Source: Streptomyces sp. NBRC 110611
Lineage (GTDB): Bacteria; Actinomycetota; Actinomycetes; Streptomycetales; Streptomycetaceae
Length of the DNA: 33,699 nt
Reading direction: 5' to 3'
Assembly (NCBI RefSeq): GCF_001590865.1
Contig: NZ_BBUY01000021.1
Location: 1,115-34,813, forward strand
Of this stretch, positions 17,451 to 25,903 are shown piece after piece; within the stretch, counting starts at the first letter, position 1, and each line of letters opens with the position of its first letter. The notes beneath the pieces were generated by a model. It was not told the DNA's origin. It searched no databases and was given only the letters and a program-made list of their open reading frames with translations. Made by a program: the position numbers and the translations under genes.

Positions 17451-18188
17451 ATGAGCGAGCACGGCCGGCGGCGGCGTCACCGTACGGTGGACCGGGTCGT
17501 GTGGATCCTGGAGGCCGCCGCACGGGCGCCGGGCGGGGTGACCGTGGCCGAGTTGGCGCGGATGGTCGAGGCGCCGGCGAGTTCGGTGCAGGATCTGGTC
17601 AATGGCCTTGTCGCGACCGGTTTCCTGCTGGAACAGCACCGGCGCTTCAGGCTCGGACCCGCCCCACACGTCCTCAACCTCATTGCCGGCCGGGTCGTCC
17701 CGCGGATCAGTCAGGCCGAACTCGACGAACTGAGCCGCGTCGCGGGTACTCCGGTGCTGCTCACGGTGCGGGTCGGGCTCGACGCCGTGTACCTCGCGCG
17801 TGGCGGCGAGGACCACATTCCCCGCCTCGTGCCGCTCGCCGACCAGCACATGGCCCGGCCGCTCCTGCGCACCGCCGCGGGCCGACTGCTGCTGGCCTTC
17901 ACCGACGAGGCGGAGCGCCGTGGACTGCTCGACGAGCTCGCCCGCCACGACCCCGAGGCGGTCGCCGAGTTCCGCTCCGCTCTTCCGGCGATCCGCGCGT
18001 CACGGATCAGCCGCAGCGAGGGGCTGGCCGACCCCGAGGCCAGCGCACTCGCGATCCCTGTCACCGAAGGCCCCGTCGTCACGGGAGCCCTCGCCCTGAT
18101 ACACCGGCGCCACGGCCGCTCGGAGCGGCCGCGCCTGGACCGGGCGGCGGCCCGGCTCCTCGCGCACATCCAGGAGAGGCGGACCTGA
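17451..18188 (+). CDS. IclR-family transcriptional regulator
   Basis: The 245-residue protein starts at ATG 17451 (MSEHGRRRRHRTVDRVVWIL). The N-terminal winged helix includes GGVTVAELARMVEAPASSVQ and GFLLEQHRRFRLGPAP. The effector domain has LLTVRVGLDAVYLARG and ends ASALAIPVTEGPVVTGALAL. The length is normal. IclR proteins typically regulate catabolic genes beside them in response to an aromatic or acyl acid. Here it precedes two CoA-transferases and two acyl-CoA dehydrogenases on the same strand, with a perfect palindrome in the 68-base gap, so it is the probable local regulator. Confidence 0.92.
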   Translation: MSEHGRRRRHRTVDRVVWILEAAARAPGGVTVAELARMVEAPASSVQDLVNGLVATGFLLEQHRRFRLGPAPHVLNLIAGRVVPRISQAELDELSRVAGTPVLLTVRVGLDAVYLARGGEDHIPRLVPLADQHMARPLLRTAAGRLLLAFTDEAERRGLLDELARHDPEAVAEFRSALPAIRASRISRSEGLADPEASALAIPVTEGPVVTGALALIHRRHGRSERPRLDRAAARLLAHIQERRT

Positions 18189-18200
18189 CGTCCGCATCAG

Positions 18201-18218
18201 TTCACGGATATCCGTGAA
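18201..18218. promoter_or_regulatory. Perfect 18-bp palindrome, IclR operator candidate
   Basis: TTCACGGATATCCGTGAA lies 12 bases after the iclR-type stop and 38 bases before the first CoA-transferase start. Both half-sites match completely. IclR proteins bind palindromes of this size, and the position fits control of the catabolic genes separately from the regulator. Confidence 0.65.
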
Positions 18219-18256
18219 TCCGGGCGCCGTGCAGTACGGGGAACGAGCATCCCGGC

Positions 18257-19717
18257 ATGACTTCGAACACGCCGACCACGAATACGCCGGCCACGACCAC
18301 CCCGACGCCGCCGATGCCCACCGGCGAGATCGTCTCCCGGCTGCTGCACACCCTCGGCGACCCCGATCCGGCCCGGGGAGCCGAGGACATCACCGTCGTC
18401 GGGGCCGACCCCCTGGTGCCTTCGGTGCACCACCTCGCCGATGCCATGTCCGCCGCCATCGGGGCCTTCGGGCGGCAGACGGCGACGCTCGGCGAACAGC
18501 GCGGCCACCCGCACCAGAGGATCGAGGTGCAGGCCGGAGCCGCGATCGACCAGCTCATGGCGACGTATCACACGACGCTCTCGGGGCGCCCGCTCGGCGC
18601 TCTCCTCGACGATCCGACGCTGCTCGGCAACAACGACTTCTACCGGGCGCGCGACGGCCGGTGGATCTTCATCATCACCACTTATCCGCATCTGCGGGAC
18701 GCGGTCGGCTCCGTGCTGAGGTGTGGGCTCGACAAGGTGGGGATCGCGCAGGCCGCGGCCGACTGGGACGCCTTCACGCTGGAGGAGGCCATCTGCGCGC
18801 GGGGCGGCGTCGCCTGCGTGGTGCGCAGCCGGGACGAGTGGCTCGCGCACCCCGCGGGGCGGCATGTCGCGCAGCGCCCGGTCGTCGAGATCGAACGCGT
18901 CGGTGACGGACCGGCCCATCCGCTGGAGCCGATCGGTGAGGCCGACGAGGCGCTCGCGGGCATACGGGTGCTCGATCTCACCCATGTCATCGCCGGCCCC
19001 GTCGCGACGCGTCTCCTCGCCCAGTTCGGCGCCGAAGTGCTGCACCTGACGCGTCCCGACCGCCCCGACCCGATCCCGATGATCGCGATGACCGGCGGCG
19101 GCAAGCGCAACGCCTACTGCGACCTGCGCGACGCTCACGACCGTACGGCCTTCCACGACGCGCTCCAGGACGCGGACGTCTTCGCGCACGCCTACCGGGG
19201 ACTCGCCCGCCACGGGGCATCGACCGAGGAACTCATCCGGCGCCGCCCCGGACTCATCGTCCTCGAATACCACGCCTGGGGCGCCGAAGGCCCCTGGGGC
19301 GAACGCGGCGGGTTCGACCAGCTCGCCTGCTCGGCAACCGGATTTGCCCTCGAGGAGTGGACCGACCGGCCGTCGCTGCCACCGACGTACCTGCTCAATG
19401 ACTACCTCGCCGCCTATCTGGGGGCCGCCGCCGTCGCAACGGTCCTGCGCCGCCGCGCGACTGAGGGCGGTTCCTGGCGGATTCGCGTGACCTTGGCCGG
19501 GGTGTGCCACTGGGTGCAGGAACTCGGGCTGCTGGCGCGGGAGGACGTACTCGACCTGCCCCGGCCCGGACACGCGCCGCTCGCCGCGCTGTCGACCACC
19601 GGGACCGACTTCGGCCCGCTCACCGAACCGGCAACACCCTTCGCGTACAGCGGGCGCACGGTCCCCCAGCCCGGCCGGCGTTCCCCGCTCGGGTCCGCCG
19701 CGCTCCAGTGGCGCTGA
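18257..19717 (+). CDS. Class III (CaiB/BaiF) CoA-transferase, first of two
   Basis: The 486-residue protein carries the class III CoA-transferase fold: an N-terminal section with LLGNNDFYRARDGRWIFIIT, then the segment EALAGIRVLDLTHVIAGPVATRLL followed by GGGKRNAYCDL, typical of the family's main domain. An Asp in TYLLNDYLAAYLGA is positioned like the catalytic Asp. The order looks circularly arranged relative to the neighbour, with the start of the usual domain in the middle (about residue 235). These enzymes move CoA between acyl-CoA and a free acid, here probably activating the pathway substrate. A weak ribosome binding site (GGGGAACGAG) precedes ATG 18257. Confidence 0.85.
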   Translation: MTSNTPTTNTPATTTPTPPMPTGEIVSRLLHTLGDPDPARGAEDITVVGADPLVPSVHHLADAMSAAIGAFGRQTATLGEQRGHPHQRIEVQAGAAIDQLMATYHTTLSGRPLGALLDDPTLLGNNDFYRARDGRWIFIITTYPHLRDAVGSVLRCGLDKVGIAQAAADWDAFTLEEAICARGGVACVVRSRDEWLAHPAGRHVAQRPVVEIERVGDGPAHPLEPIGEADEALAGIRVLDLTHVIAGPVATRLLAQFGAEVLHLTRPDRPDPIPMIAMTGGGKRNAYCDLRDAHDRTAFHDALQDADVFAHAYRGLARHGASTEELIRRRPGLIVLEYHAWGAEGPWGERGGFDQLACSATGFALEEWTDRPSLPPTYLLNDYLAAYLGAAAVATVLRRRATEGGSWRIRVTLAGVCHWVQELGLLAREDVLDLPRPGHAPLAALSTTGTDFGPLTEPATPFAYSGRTVPQPGRRSPLGSAALQWR

Positions 19718-19767
19718 GCAGTCCACCGTTCGTCCGCCCCACCCGATACCCCAGGAGGCACCGGAAG

Positions 19768-20848
19768 ATGTCCGGGAAAACGAACAGCCCGTCCGGCCGC
19801 GGACTCCTCGCCGGAGTCCGCGTCATCGAACTGGCCGGCGTGATCATGGCCCCGTACGCCGCCCAGCAGCTCGGCGACCTGGGCGCGGATGTGATCAAGG
19901 TAGAGCGGCCCACGGGCGACATGACGCGCCACTACCCGCCACGGCGCCACCCCGGCATGGGCGGCCCGGCACTCAACCTGAACCGCAACAAGCGCAGCGC
20001 CGCCATCGACCTCAAGGCCCCGCACGGCCGCGACGCCCTGCTCGCCCTGCTGCGCACCGCCGACGTCTTCATCACCAACCTACGACCGCAGGCCCTGGAG
20101 AAGCTCCGCCTCGGCTACGACGACGTCGCGGCCGTCAGTCCCGGCCTGATCTATGCCAATGCCCAGGGATTCCGCAGTGACAGTCGCTACGGCACCCACG
20201 CCGCCTACGACGACATCATCCAGGCGGCCAGCGGCCTGGTCTGGCTCAACCACAAGGTCTCCGGTCAGCCGCACTACGTTCCCACGGTGCTGGCCGACAA
20301 GATCTGTGGCATGCAGATCGCCCAGTCGGTGCTGGCCGCGCTGCACTACCGGGAGCATGGCGGCACCGGCCAGCACATCGAGGTCCCGATGGCCGACACC
20401 ATGCTCGCCTTCAACCTGGTCGAGCACCTGGGCGCGGCCGCCCTGGAGGCCGACGGCGAGTTCGGCTCGGCCCGCTCGCTCAGCCCGGAGCGCCGTGCCC
20501 TGCGCACCGCCGACGGATGGATGTGCATCCTGCCGCACAGCGACCGCGACTGGCGGAACTTCACCGCCTTCGTCGGCCGCCCGGAACTGGCCGCCGACCC
20601 GCGCTTCGCCACCGGCCCCGACCGGGCCCTCAACGCCGACCAGTTCTATCCACTGCTCACGGAGCGGCGGCCTGCTGCGCGACGCCGAGCACCCCACCGA
20701 GGGCCGCTACCGGGTCATCGGGCGCCCGGTCCGCTACTCGGCCGACCCCGAGCCGGAGCTGCGGCCATGCCCGCGCATCGGCCAGCACACCGACGAGGTC
20801 CTCCGCGAAGCCGGCTTCGACCCTTCCCTGCTGCACATCGCGGCTTGA
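19768..20848 (+). pseudogene. Class III CoA-transferase, second copy, with internal deletion
   Basis: A perfect AGGAGG (19753-19758) precedes ATG 19768. The protein runs normally through GVRVIELAGVIMAPYAAQQL, LNRNKRSAAIDLK, VLADKICGMQIAQSVLAALH and HIEVPMADTMLAFNLVEHL to YPLLTERR at about 20671. There the frame changes abruptly to GLLRDAEHPTEGRYRVIGRP, which in family members lies about 40-50 residues further on. The C-terminus then continues normally to TGA 20846-20848. A deletion of roughly 110-150 bp that also shifts frame explains this. As it stands the product would lose the end of its CoA-binding fold and read on in the wrong frame past 21100. Confidence 0.8.
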
Positions 20849-20912
20849 CCGGATTCCCGTTACCGCAAAGACATCCGCACCGCCCATCCATCAATCCGGG
20901 AGCGAATGAACC

Positions 20913-22085
20913 ATGTCGCCTTCTACGCTCGCACCGATCGCGTTCCCCGACGTCACGTTGCCCGAATCGGCCCGTCGGCTCCGCACCGGGGTCCGTGCCT
21001 TTCTCGACGAAGAGCATGCCCGCGGCACCGTGCTCGGCCGCCCCGACTCCTGGCTGGCCGGCTGGGATCCCGGCTTCAGCCGCCGCCTCGCCGAACGCGG
21101 CTGGGTCGGCATGGCCCTGCCCGCCGAGTACGGTGGCGCGGGCCGCGGCTTCCTGGAGCGCTATGTGGTGATCGAGGAACTGCTCGCCGCCGGCGCCCCG
21201 GTCAGCGCCCACTGGGTCTCCGACCGGCAGGCGGGACCCTCGATCCTCCGGCATGGCACCGAGGAGCAGCGCCGCTTCTTCCTGCCGAGGATCTGCGCCG
21301 GGCAGTGCTTCTTCTCCATCGGCATGAGCGAGAAGTCCAGCGGCTCCGACCTCGCCTCGGTCGCCACCCGTGCCGACCGCACCGCTGACGGCTGGCGGTT
21401 GACCGGCACCAAGATGTGGACCGGCGGAGCCCATGTCAACGACTACGCCATCGTGCTGGCCCGCACCGACGAGGCCGAGGACAAGCACGCCGGCCTCAGC
21501 CAGTTCATCGTCGACCTGCGTGCCCCGGGCGTACGGGTCGAGCCGATCCGGCTGATGAGCGGCGAGCACCGCTTCAACGCCTTGCACCTCGAAGGCGTCG
21601 CCGTCCCCGACGGCATGCTGCTCGGGCGGCAGAGCGACGGCTGGAATCAGGTCACCGGCGAACTCGCCTTCGAACGCAGCGGCCCGGAACGCTACCTTTC
21701 CACCTTCCCCCTGCTGGTCTCCCTGCTCCGCGAACTGGAGCAGCGCCCGGCCACAGCCGAACAGCTCACCCAGGTGGGCCTCCTCACCGCCCGCCTGTAC
21801 AGCATCCGTCGGCTGTCCCTCGGCGTGGCCGCTGCCCTGGACGCCGGAGCCTCGCCCGACACCCAGGCCGCCCTGGTCAAGGACCTCGGCACTCGCCTGG
21901 AGGGCACGCTGATCGACACCGTCCGCAGCATCCTGCCGACCCCGGCCGACTCGCACGCCACCCCCGGCAGCCACCCCGAACTGCTCGCCTTCGCCCTGCT
22001 GCACAGCCCCGGCTACACGCTGCGCGGCGGCACCAACGAAATCCTGCGCGGCATCATCACTCGTGGTCTGGAGCAGCACCGATGA
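20913..22085 (+). CDS. Acyl-CoA dehydrogenase, FAD-binding subunit
   Basis: The 390-residue enzyme has the full acyl-CoA dehydrogenase layout: helical N-domain (GWVGMALPAEYGGAGRGFLE), middle domain with the FAD/substrate motif FSIGMSEKSSGSDLAS and GTKMWTGGAHVNDYAIVLAR, and C-domain ending YTLRGGTNEILRGIITRGL. It introduces a double bond next to the thioester and passes electrons to ETF. A ribosome binding site GGGAGCG precedes ATG 20913. Its stop overlaps the next gene's start as ATGA, indicating coupled synthesis with a partner subunit. Confidence 0.92.
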   Translation: MSPSTLAPIAFPDVTLPESARRLRTGVRAFLDEEHARGTVLGRPDSWLAGWDPGFSRRLAERGWVGMALPAEYGGAGRGFLERYVVIEELLAAGAPVSAHWVSDRQAGPSILRHGTEEQRRFFLPRICAGQCFFSIGMSEKSSGSDLASVATRADRTADGWRLTGTKMWTGGAHVNDYAIVLARTDEAEDKHAGLSQFIVDLRAPGVRVEPIRLMSGEHRFNALHLEGVAVPDGMLLGRQSDGWNQVTGELAFERSGPERYLSTFPLLVSLLRELEQRPATAEQLTQVGLLTARLYSIRRLSLGVAAALDAGASPDTQAALVKDLGTRLEGTLIDTVRSILPTPADSHATPGSHPELLAFALLHSPGYTLRGGTNEILRGIITRGLEQHR

Positions 22086-23146
22086 ACACCCACACGATCG
22101 ACACCAGCGCCCCTGTCATCTCCGCCGACCACTACGACACCACCGCCTTCTACGCCGCCCCCGACGCCATCGCCACCGTCGCCAACACCACCGCTTCCGA
22201 CGCCGTGGCCCTCCCCGCCCACGGCGCCTCCACCGCAGAACTCCTCGCCGCCGCCCAGGAAGCAGGACGCCGCGCCGTCCCCGCCCCCCTCGCCGAGACC
22301 GCCCTGGTCGCCCGCCCCCTGCTGCGCCGCGTCGGCCTTCCCGTGCCGGACGGCCCGCTCAGCTACGCGATCGCCCCCGACCTGACGATCCGATACGCAC
22401 ACCCGGCCGCCTCCCCCGTCGGCTCGGCCGGGTGCCTGGGCGACGACGACAACCTGCGGGTCACCGGCACCCTGCGCCGCGTCCCCTGGGCCCGCGCCGT
22501 CACCGCGGTGGTCGTCCTGGCCACCGCCCCCTTCGGCCCCGTCCTGTTCACCCTCACCCCCGATCAGGCCGCCCTCACCCCCGGCGGCAACCTCGCCGAG
22601 GAACCCCGCGACGACCTGTACCTCGTCGCCCTTGAGATCCCCGCCTCGCAGGTCCGCCGGATCTCCCCCGAACTGCTCGACGAGGCCCGGCTCCGTGCGG
22701 CCCTGGCCCGCTCCGCCCTGATTGCCGGTGCCGCCGAACGCTGCGTCGACCTGACGGTCGCCCACACCACCGCCCGCACCCAGTTCGGCCGTCCGCTCAG
22801 CCGCTTCCAAGCCGTCAAGCAGGAAGAGGCCCGGCTGATCGAGGAGACCGCCCTGGTCCGCACCGCCGTCCAGGCCGCCGCCCCACTGAACCCCGGCGGC
22901 GCGGCCGCACACGTCGCCATCGCCGCCGCCAAGACCCAGGCATCCGCCTCGGCCGCCGAGATCGCGCGCATCGCCCACCAGCTCCACGGCGCCATCGGCA
23001 TCACCCGGCTCAACCCGCTCCACCTCGCCACCACCCGCCTGTGGTCCTGGCGCGATGAAGACGGTGACGAAACCTACTGGGCACGTCGCCTGGCCCGCAC
23101 CCTTACCGCCACCACCCTCTGGCCCGCCCTCACCACCACACCCTGA
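22082..23146 (+). CDS. Acyl-CoA dehydrogenase-like partner subunit
   Basis: The 354-residue protein aligns to the acyl-CoA dehydrogenase C-terminal half: ARSALIAGAAERCVDLTVAH, then ARTQFGRPLSRFQAVKQEEA and IARIAHQLHGAIGITRLNPL. The N-terminal half is degenerate, and the SEP/GSD-type FAD-substrate motif is absent. This is the pattern of heteromeric alpha2beta2 acyl-CoA dehydrogenases known from actinobacterial steroid side-chain degradation (FadE pairs), where one subunit supplies part of the active site. The ATGA overlap with the upstream gene supports a complex. Whether the substrate is a steroid, aromatic or branched acid is not decided. Confidence 0.85.
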   Translation: MNTHTIDTSAPVISADHYDTTAFYAAPDAIATVANTTASDAVALPAHGASTAELLAAAQEAGRRAVPAPLAETALVARPLLRRVGLPVPDGPLSYAIAPDLTIRYAHPAASPVGSAGCLGDDDNLRVTGTLRRVPWARAVTAVVVLATAPFGPVLFTLTPDQAALTPGGNLAEEPRDDLYLVALEIPASQVRRISPELLDEARLRAALARSALIAGAAERCVDLTVAHTTARTQFGRPLSRFQAVKQEEARLIEETALVRTAVQAAAPLNPGGAAAHVAIAAAKTQASASAAEIARIAHQLHGAIGITRLNPLHLATTRLWSWRDEDGDETYWARRLARTLTATTLWPALTTTP

Positions 23147-23639
23147 CGCCACGCCCCCACGCCCTGTCTCGCCGCCGACCGGCCCGGCCCGGCCCGGCCG
23201 GCGGCCCAGCAGCTCTCCCCTGGCTTTGGGTGGTGTCACCGGCTTCGACGGGCGGGCCGCGGCCGGGAGGCTCGGGGAGCGCCGGCGGCGGTCTGGGTCG
23301 TCGACGCCACAGGGCTCGCCGCGCTGGAGCCGGGGCAGGGTGTTCACCCAGACCGCGACGGTGATGCCCTTCACGTCGTCGGCGAGTGTCTGGAGGCGGT
23401 TGTCGAGCAGGTGCTCCTCCTTCGCCGCCGCGGCAGCCCACCATGCCATAAAGCCCCAAACCGTGCGCCACGGTGTTCTGTGGAATCAGGTTTGTCGAGC
23501 TCCTGCCGCGCGAGGAGAGACGGCGGGTGCAGTAGCGACCCAGCACGCCGCTGGCACGGTAGTTCGCGCGGTCGATCGGACTGGGCAGGTGACAGCCAGG
23601 GCTGTTGGTTAGGGTGATCAGTCGCTATCGCAGGGGAAG
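23147..23639. other. Gap with a possible gene relic
   Basis: On the minus strand near 23290-23449 a frame reads EEHLLDNRLQTLADDVKGITVAVWVNTLPRLQ with strongly coding codons but no recognised family. It runs on without a natural stop into the antisense of the dehydrogenase, so it is probably a relic. A C/G-only stretch near 23180-23210 repeats CCCGG three times. The promoter and ribosome binding site (AGGGGAAG) of the next gene are at its right end. Confidence 0.35.
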
Positions 23640-24098
23640 ATGAAGAAGATGCTGTTTTCGATACCCGAATCCGGTTGGTGGCTCATCGCGGTTGCAACGA
23701 CGGTGCTCTTCGTGATCGGTATGCGGATGCTGGGAACAGGGATGAAACTCCCGGAGGAACTACAAAACACCGTGAAGCGGCCGAGCAAACGAGCCAAGTG
23801 GACGGCCTACTTGCTGACTCCCGTGGGCCTCGGCGCCATCCTGGCGACGAACCTGATCCGGCCCGAACCGACACCATCGATCCTGTTCCTGTACAGCGTC
23901 GCGTGCGTCTCCGTACCGGTTGCCCTTCTTCCAGTCCGCGGCCGGATGCTCAAGGACTACATCGCCCAACAACAGAACCCTGACGTCAAGATCAAGCCTG
24001 ATCGGCTCACGGTGGCCTGGGTTGTCTGTTCTTTGTCCACGGTGATCCTGGTAGCAGTGCTCGCATTGATGATGACGCCGTACGGCATGCGAAAGTAG
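23640..24098 (+). CDS. Multi-pass membrane protein of unknown function
   Basis: The start ATG 23640 follows AGGGGAAG closely. The 152 residues show an N-terminal span (GWWLIAVATTVLFVIGMRML), two central spans (AYLLTPVGLGAILATNLI and SILFLYSVACVSVPVALLPV) and a C-terminal span (VAWVVCSLSTVILVAVLALM), separated by basic loops (TVKRPSKRAKW and RGRMLKDYIAQQQ). By the positive-inside rule these loops would be cytoplasmic. Third positions are less GC-rich than in neighbours, which hints at recent transfer. No family is recognised. Confidence 0.8.
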   Translation: MKKMLFSIPESGWWLIAVATTVLFVIGMRMLGTGMKLPEELQNTVKRPSKRAKWTAYLLTPVGLGAILATNLIRPEPTPSILFLYSVACVSVPVALLPVRGRMLKDYIAQQQNPDVKIKPDRLTVAWVVCSLSTVILVAVLALMMTPYGMRK

Positions 24099-24154
24099 CC
24101 ACGCACTCGACGACTTCGCGGCGCATTGTCGACCCTCGGTCGGCGGCCAGCCGG

Positions 24155-24376
24155 TCATGGGGGGGGGATCGCGTGCTCCGGACACCGAAGTTGTGGGCGG
24201 GTGAAGGGCTCGTTGGAGGCCCCTCGGATTCCGGCGGCGATGTCGCGGTGTCCGGCGGCACGGAGGGCGTTGATCGCGAGGTTGCGGAGGGTGCCCATGT
24301 TGGCCGGGCCGCGTCCGGTGCGGATCTTCGAGGCGTCCTCGGCAGGGAAACGTGCCGAGTGGCGAACTTGGTCAAG
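24155..24376 (-). pseudogene. ISAs1-family transposase, C-terminal remnant
   Basis: The minus strand gives HSARFPAEDASKIRTGRGPA, then NMGTLRNLAINALRAAGHRD and IAAGIRGASNEPFTRP, the conserved end of ISAs1-type DDE transposases (EDASxxRTGxGPxxMxTLRNLAI). The rest of the element is absent. Confidence 0.75.
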
Positions 24377-24417
24377 GGGTGACTTGGAGGTGCGCGCACC
24401 GGTGCGGTGCGAGGCAT

Positions 24418-24840
24418 CGGTACTGGGATGCCGCCGCGGCGGCCTTCGACGACGAGCCCGACCACGGGCTGCGAGCCGACGACACACGGGCCGCCTGGGC
24501 CCGGCTCCTGCGCACCTGGTTGCCGTCCGACCCGGACGACGTTCTCGACATTGGCTGTGGCACCGGATCGGTGTCCTTGCTGCTGGCCGAGGCCGGACAC
24601 CCCGTCACCGGGGTCGCTCTGGCGCCACGAATGGTCGAGCAGGCCCGTACGAAGTTCCTGGACGCCGGCCTTGAAGGCCGTTTCCTGGTCGGTGACGCCA
24701 TGGTGCCGCCGACCGGGGAACAGCGGTTCGGAGTCGTGGTGTCGCGGCATCTGGTGTGGACGTTGCCTGACCCGGAGGCCGCGCTTCGTGAGTGGGTGAC
24801 ACGACTGCGGCCCGGTGGACGGCTGGTGCGGTGGATTCGT
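24418..24840 (+). pseudogene. SAM-dependent methyltransferase fragment, both ends missing
   Basis: The frame reads RYWDAAAAAFDDEPDHGL, then DVLDIGCGTGSVSLLLAEAG (SAM-binding motif I), then VVVSRHLVWTLPDPEAALRE and LRPGGRLV. This is the core of a class I (type 11) methyltransferase. The initiation region is replaced by ISAs1 debris and the C-terminal third is lost after about 24840, where the frame deteriorates. No function can be expected. Confidence 0.7.
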
Positions 24841-24910
24841 GTTCGGCGGCGCGGGCGCGCGACCGACTGCGGTCACCGGCGCGACGCTGAGCCGGGCGAA
24901 TCCCGGATCG

Positions 24911-25207
24911 TCAGGCCCCCACGTGGACGACGAGTTGGTTCTGGTCGCCGTCAAAGATGTCGGCCAGAATCTGACCTTCGTGGTGGTTCTTGTCGAAGAG
25001 TCCCCGATGCTCGACGTGGACCACCAGGATGTCGTGACGGTCGATCTCCTCCGAGATGCCGCGGGTATGGATCGTGTCCGACCACGCGTCCAGGTTCCGG
25101 CCGAACCACTCCGGCAGTCCGCACGGCTCGGTCACCGCATCCCAGAAATCGTCGAGTGTCTCAATCCGCCGTCCCCGCAGGTCGACGGTCAACTTGCTGT
25201 TCGTCAT
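24911..25207 (-). CDS. Barstar-family ribonuclease inhibitor, no partner nuclease nearby
   Basis: From ATG 25207 the 98 residues read MTNSKLTVDLRGRRIETLDD, then FWDAVTEPCGLPEWFGRNLD and AWSDTIHTRGISEEIDRHDI, ending DQNQLVVHVGA. The WFGRNLDAWxDxI core and acidic character are diagnostic of barstar, which binds and neutralises barnase-type RNases in the cytoplasm. No barnase-like gene is visible within this window. It could be an orphan immunity protein against RNase-type toxins of competing bacteria. The fragments around it suggest it arrived with, or was separated by, mobile elements. Confidence 0.88.
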   Translation of the reverse strand: MTNSKLTVDLRGRRIETLDDFWDAVTEPCGLPEWFGRNLDAWSDTIHTRGISEEIDRHDILVVHVEHRGLFDKNHHEGQILADIFDGDQNQLVVHVGA

Positions 25208-25903
25208 CACAGCAGAGTAGCCAGCCCGAGGGTCAGAGACTGGTTCGGAGAATGCCCGGTGACCGCGCTGCACACCTGTCCTGACGGCCGCCGCGCCGTG
25301 ATGGTCGATGTCCATCTGGACCGCGACACGTCATACGCGGCCCGGGCCTATCGCTGAGATCGGCGTTCCCTGCGCATCGCCCGGCGCGGCGGTCCTCCCC
25401 TCGCCGGTTGGATCCGCGGCTGCGCATCGGCAGCGGGCTGCGCGCCGGGGCGACGAGGGCGCGTCAGCGGCCACGCCAACGCGCTCGTCGCCCACACCCT
25501 CGCCGAAGACAGCGACGAGTAGCCCCGACATCCGCGCCACGGAACCCGCCGGCGCCGGGAGGACGTCCTCCAGGTCGTTGCGCTCCTCCAGGTACTGGGG
25601 CCGAAGAGCGCCGATGCGCGTCAGCACGCGGCCCTTTCCTCGGTCGACGAGGTTCCGGTGCCGGTGGAGGCCCTGGCCGAGGCGGCTGTGGACGAGACAG
25701 CCGAGCAGTTCGGGTTTGCCGGGCGCCACAGGAGGAGTCGGGAGCGGTGAGGCTGGTGAAGCTGCGGGCGATGTGGACGAAACGCGCACGAAGGAAATGA
25801 CCCGCCGCTGCCGCCGCGGTGGGCTCGGGCGTCGTGCCGTCAGTCGCGCCAGGTGCCCGTCCGGTCGTAGAGCGGGCCGTGCCCCGCCTTGCTCCGCGCG
25901 ACG
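25208..25903. other. Gap with possible coding relics
   Basis: No complete gene. A plus-strand frame at about 25556-25749 reads EDVLQVVALLQVLGPKSADA, then EVPVPVEALAEAAVDETAEQ and a stop, with good codon usage, and a short stretch before it (SGHANALVAHTLAEDSDE then TAG, about 25465-25522) is similar. They may be the torn end of an unidentified gene. The 3' region of the minus-strand operon ends here. Confidence 0.35.

Noticed and set aside
18197..19726. 509-codon minus-strand open frame
   Set aside because: It is antisense to the first CoA-transferase, whose strand carries clear family motifs.
23180..23215. CCCGG repeats as an origin or regulatory array
   Set aside because: Three contiguous copies in GC-only sequence look like low complexity; no further copies or spacing pattern.
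22013..23449. 478-codon Gly-rich minus-strand open frame
   Set aside because: It is antisense to the two dehydrogenase genes, has a low-complexity Gly/Gly-Gly sequence typical of high-GC shadows, and no motif. Only its first ~50 codons might be a relic.
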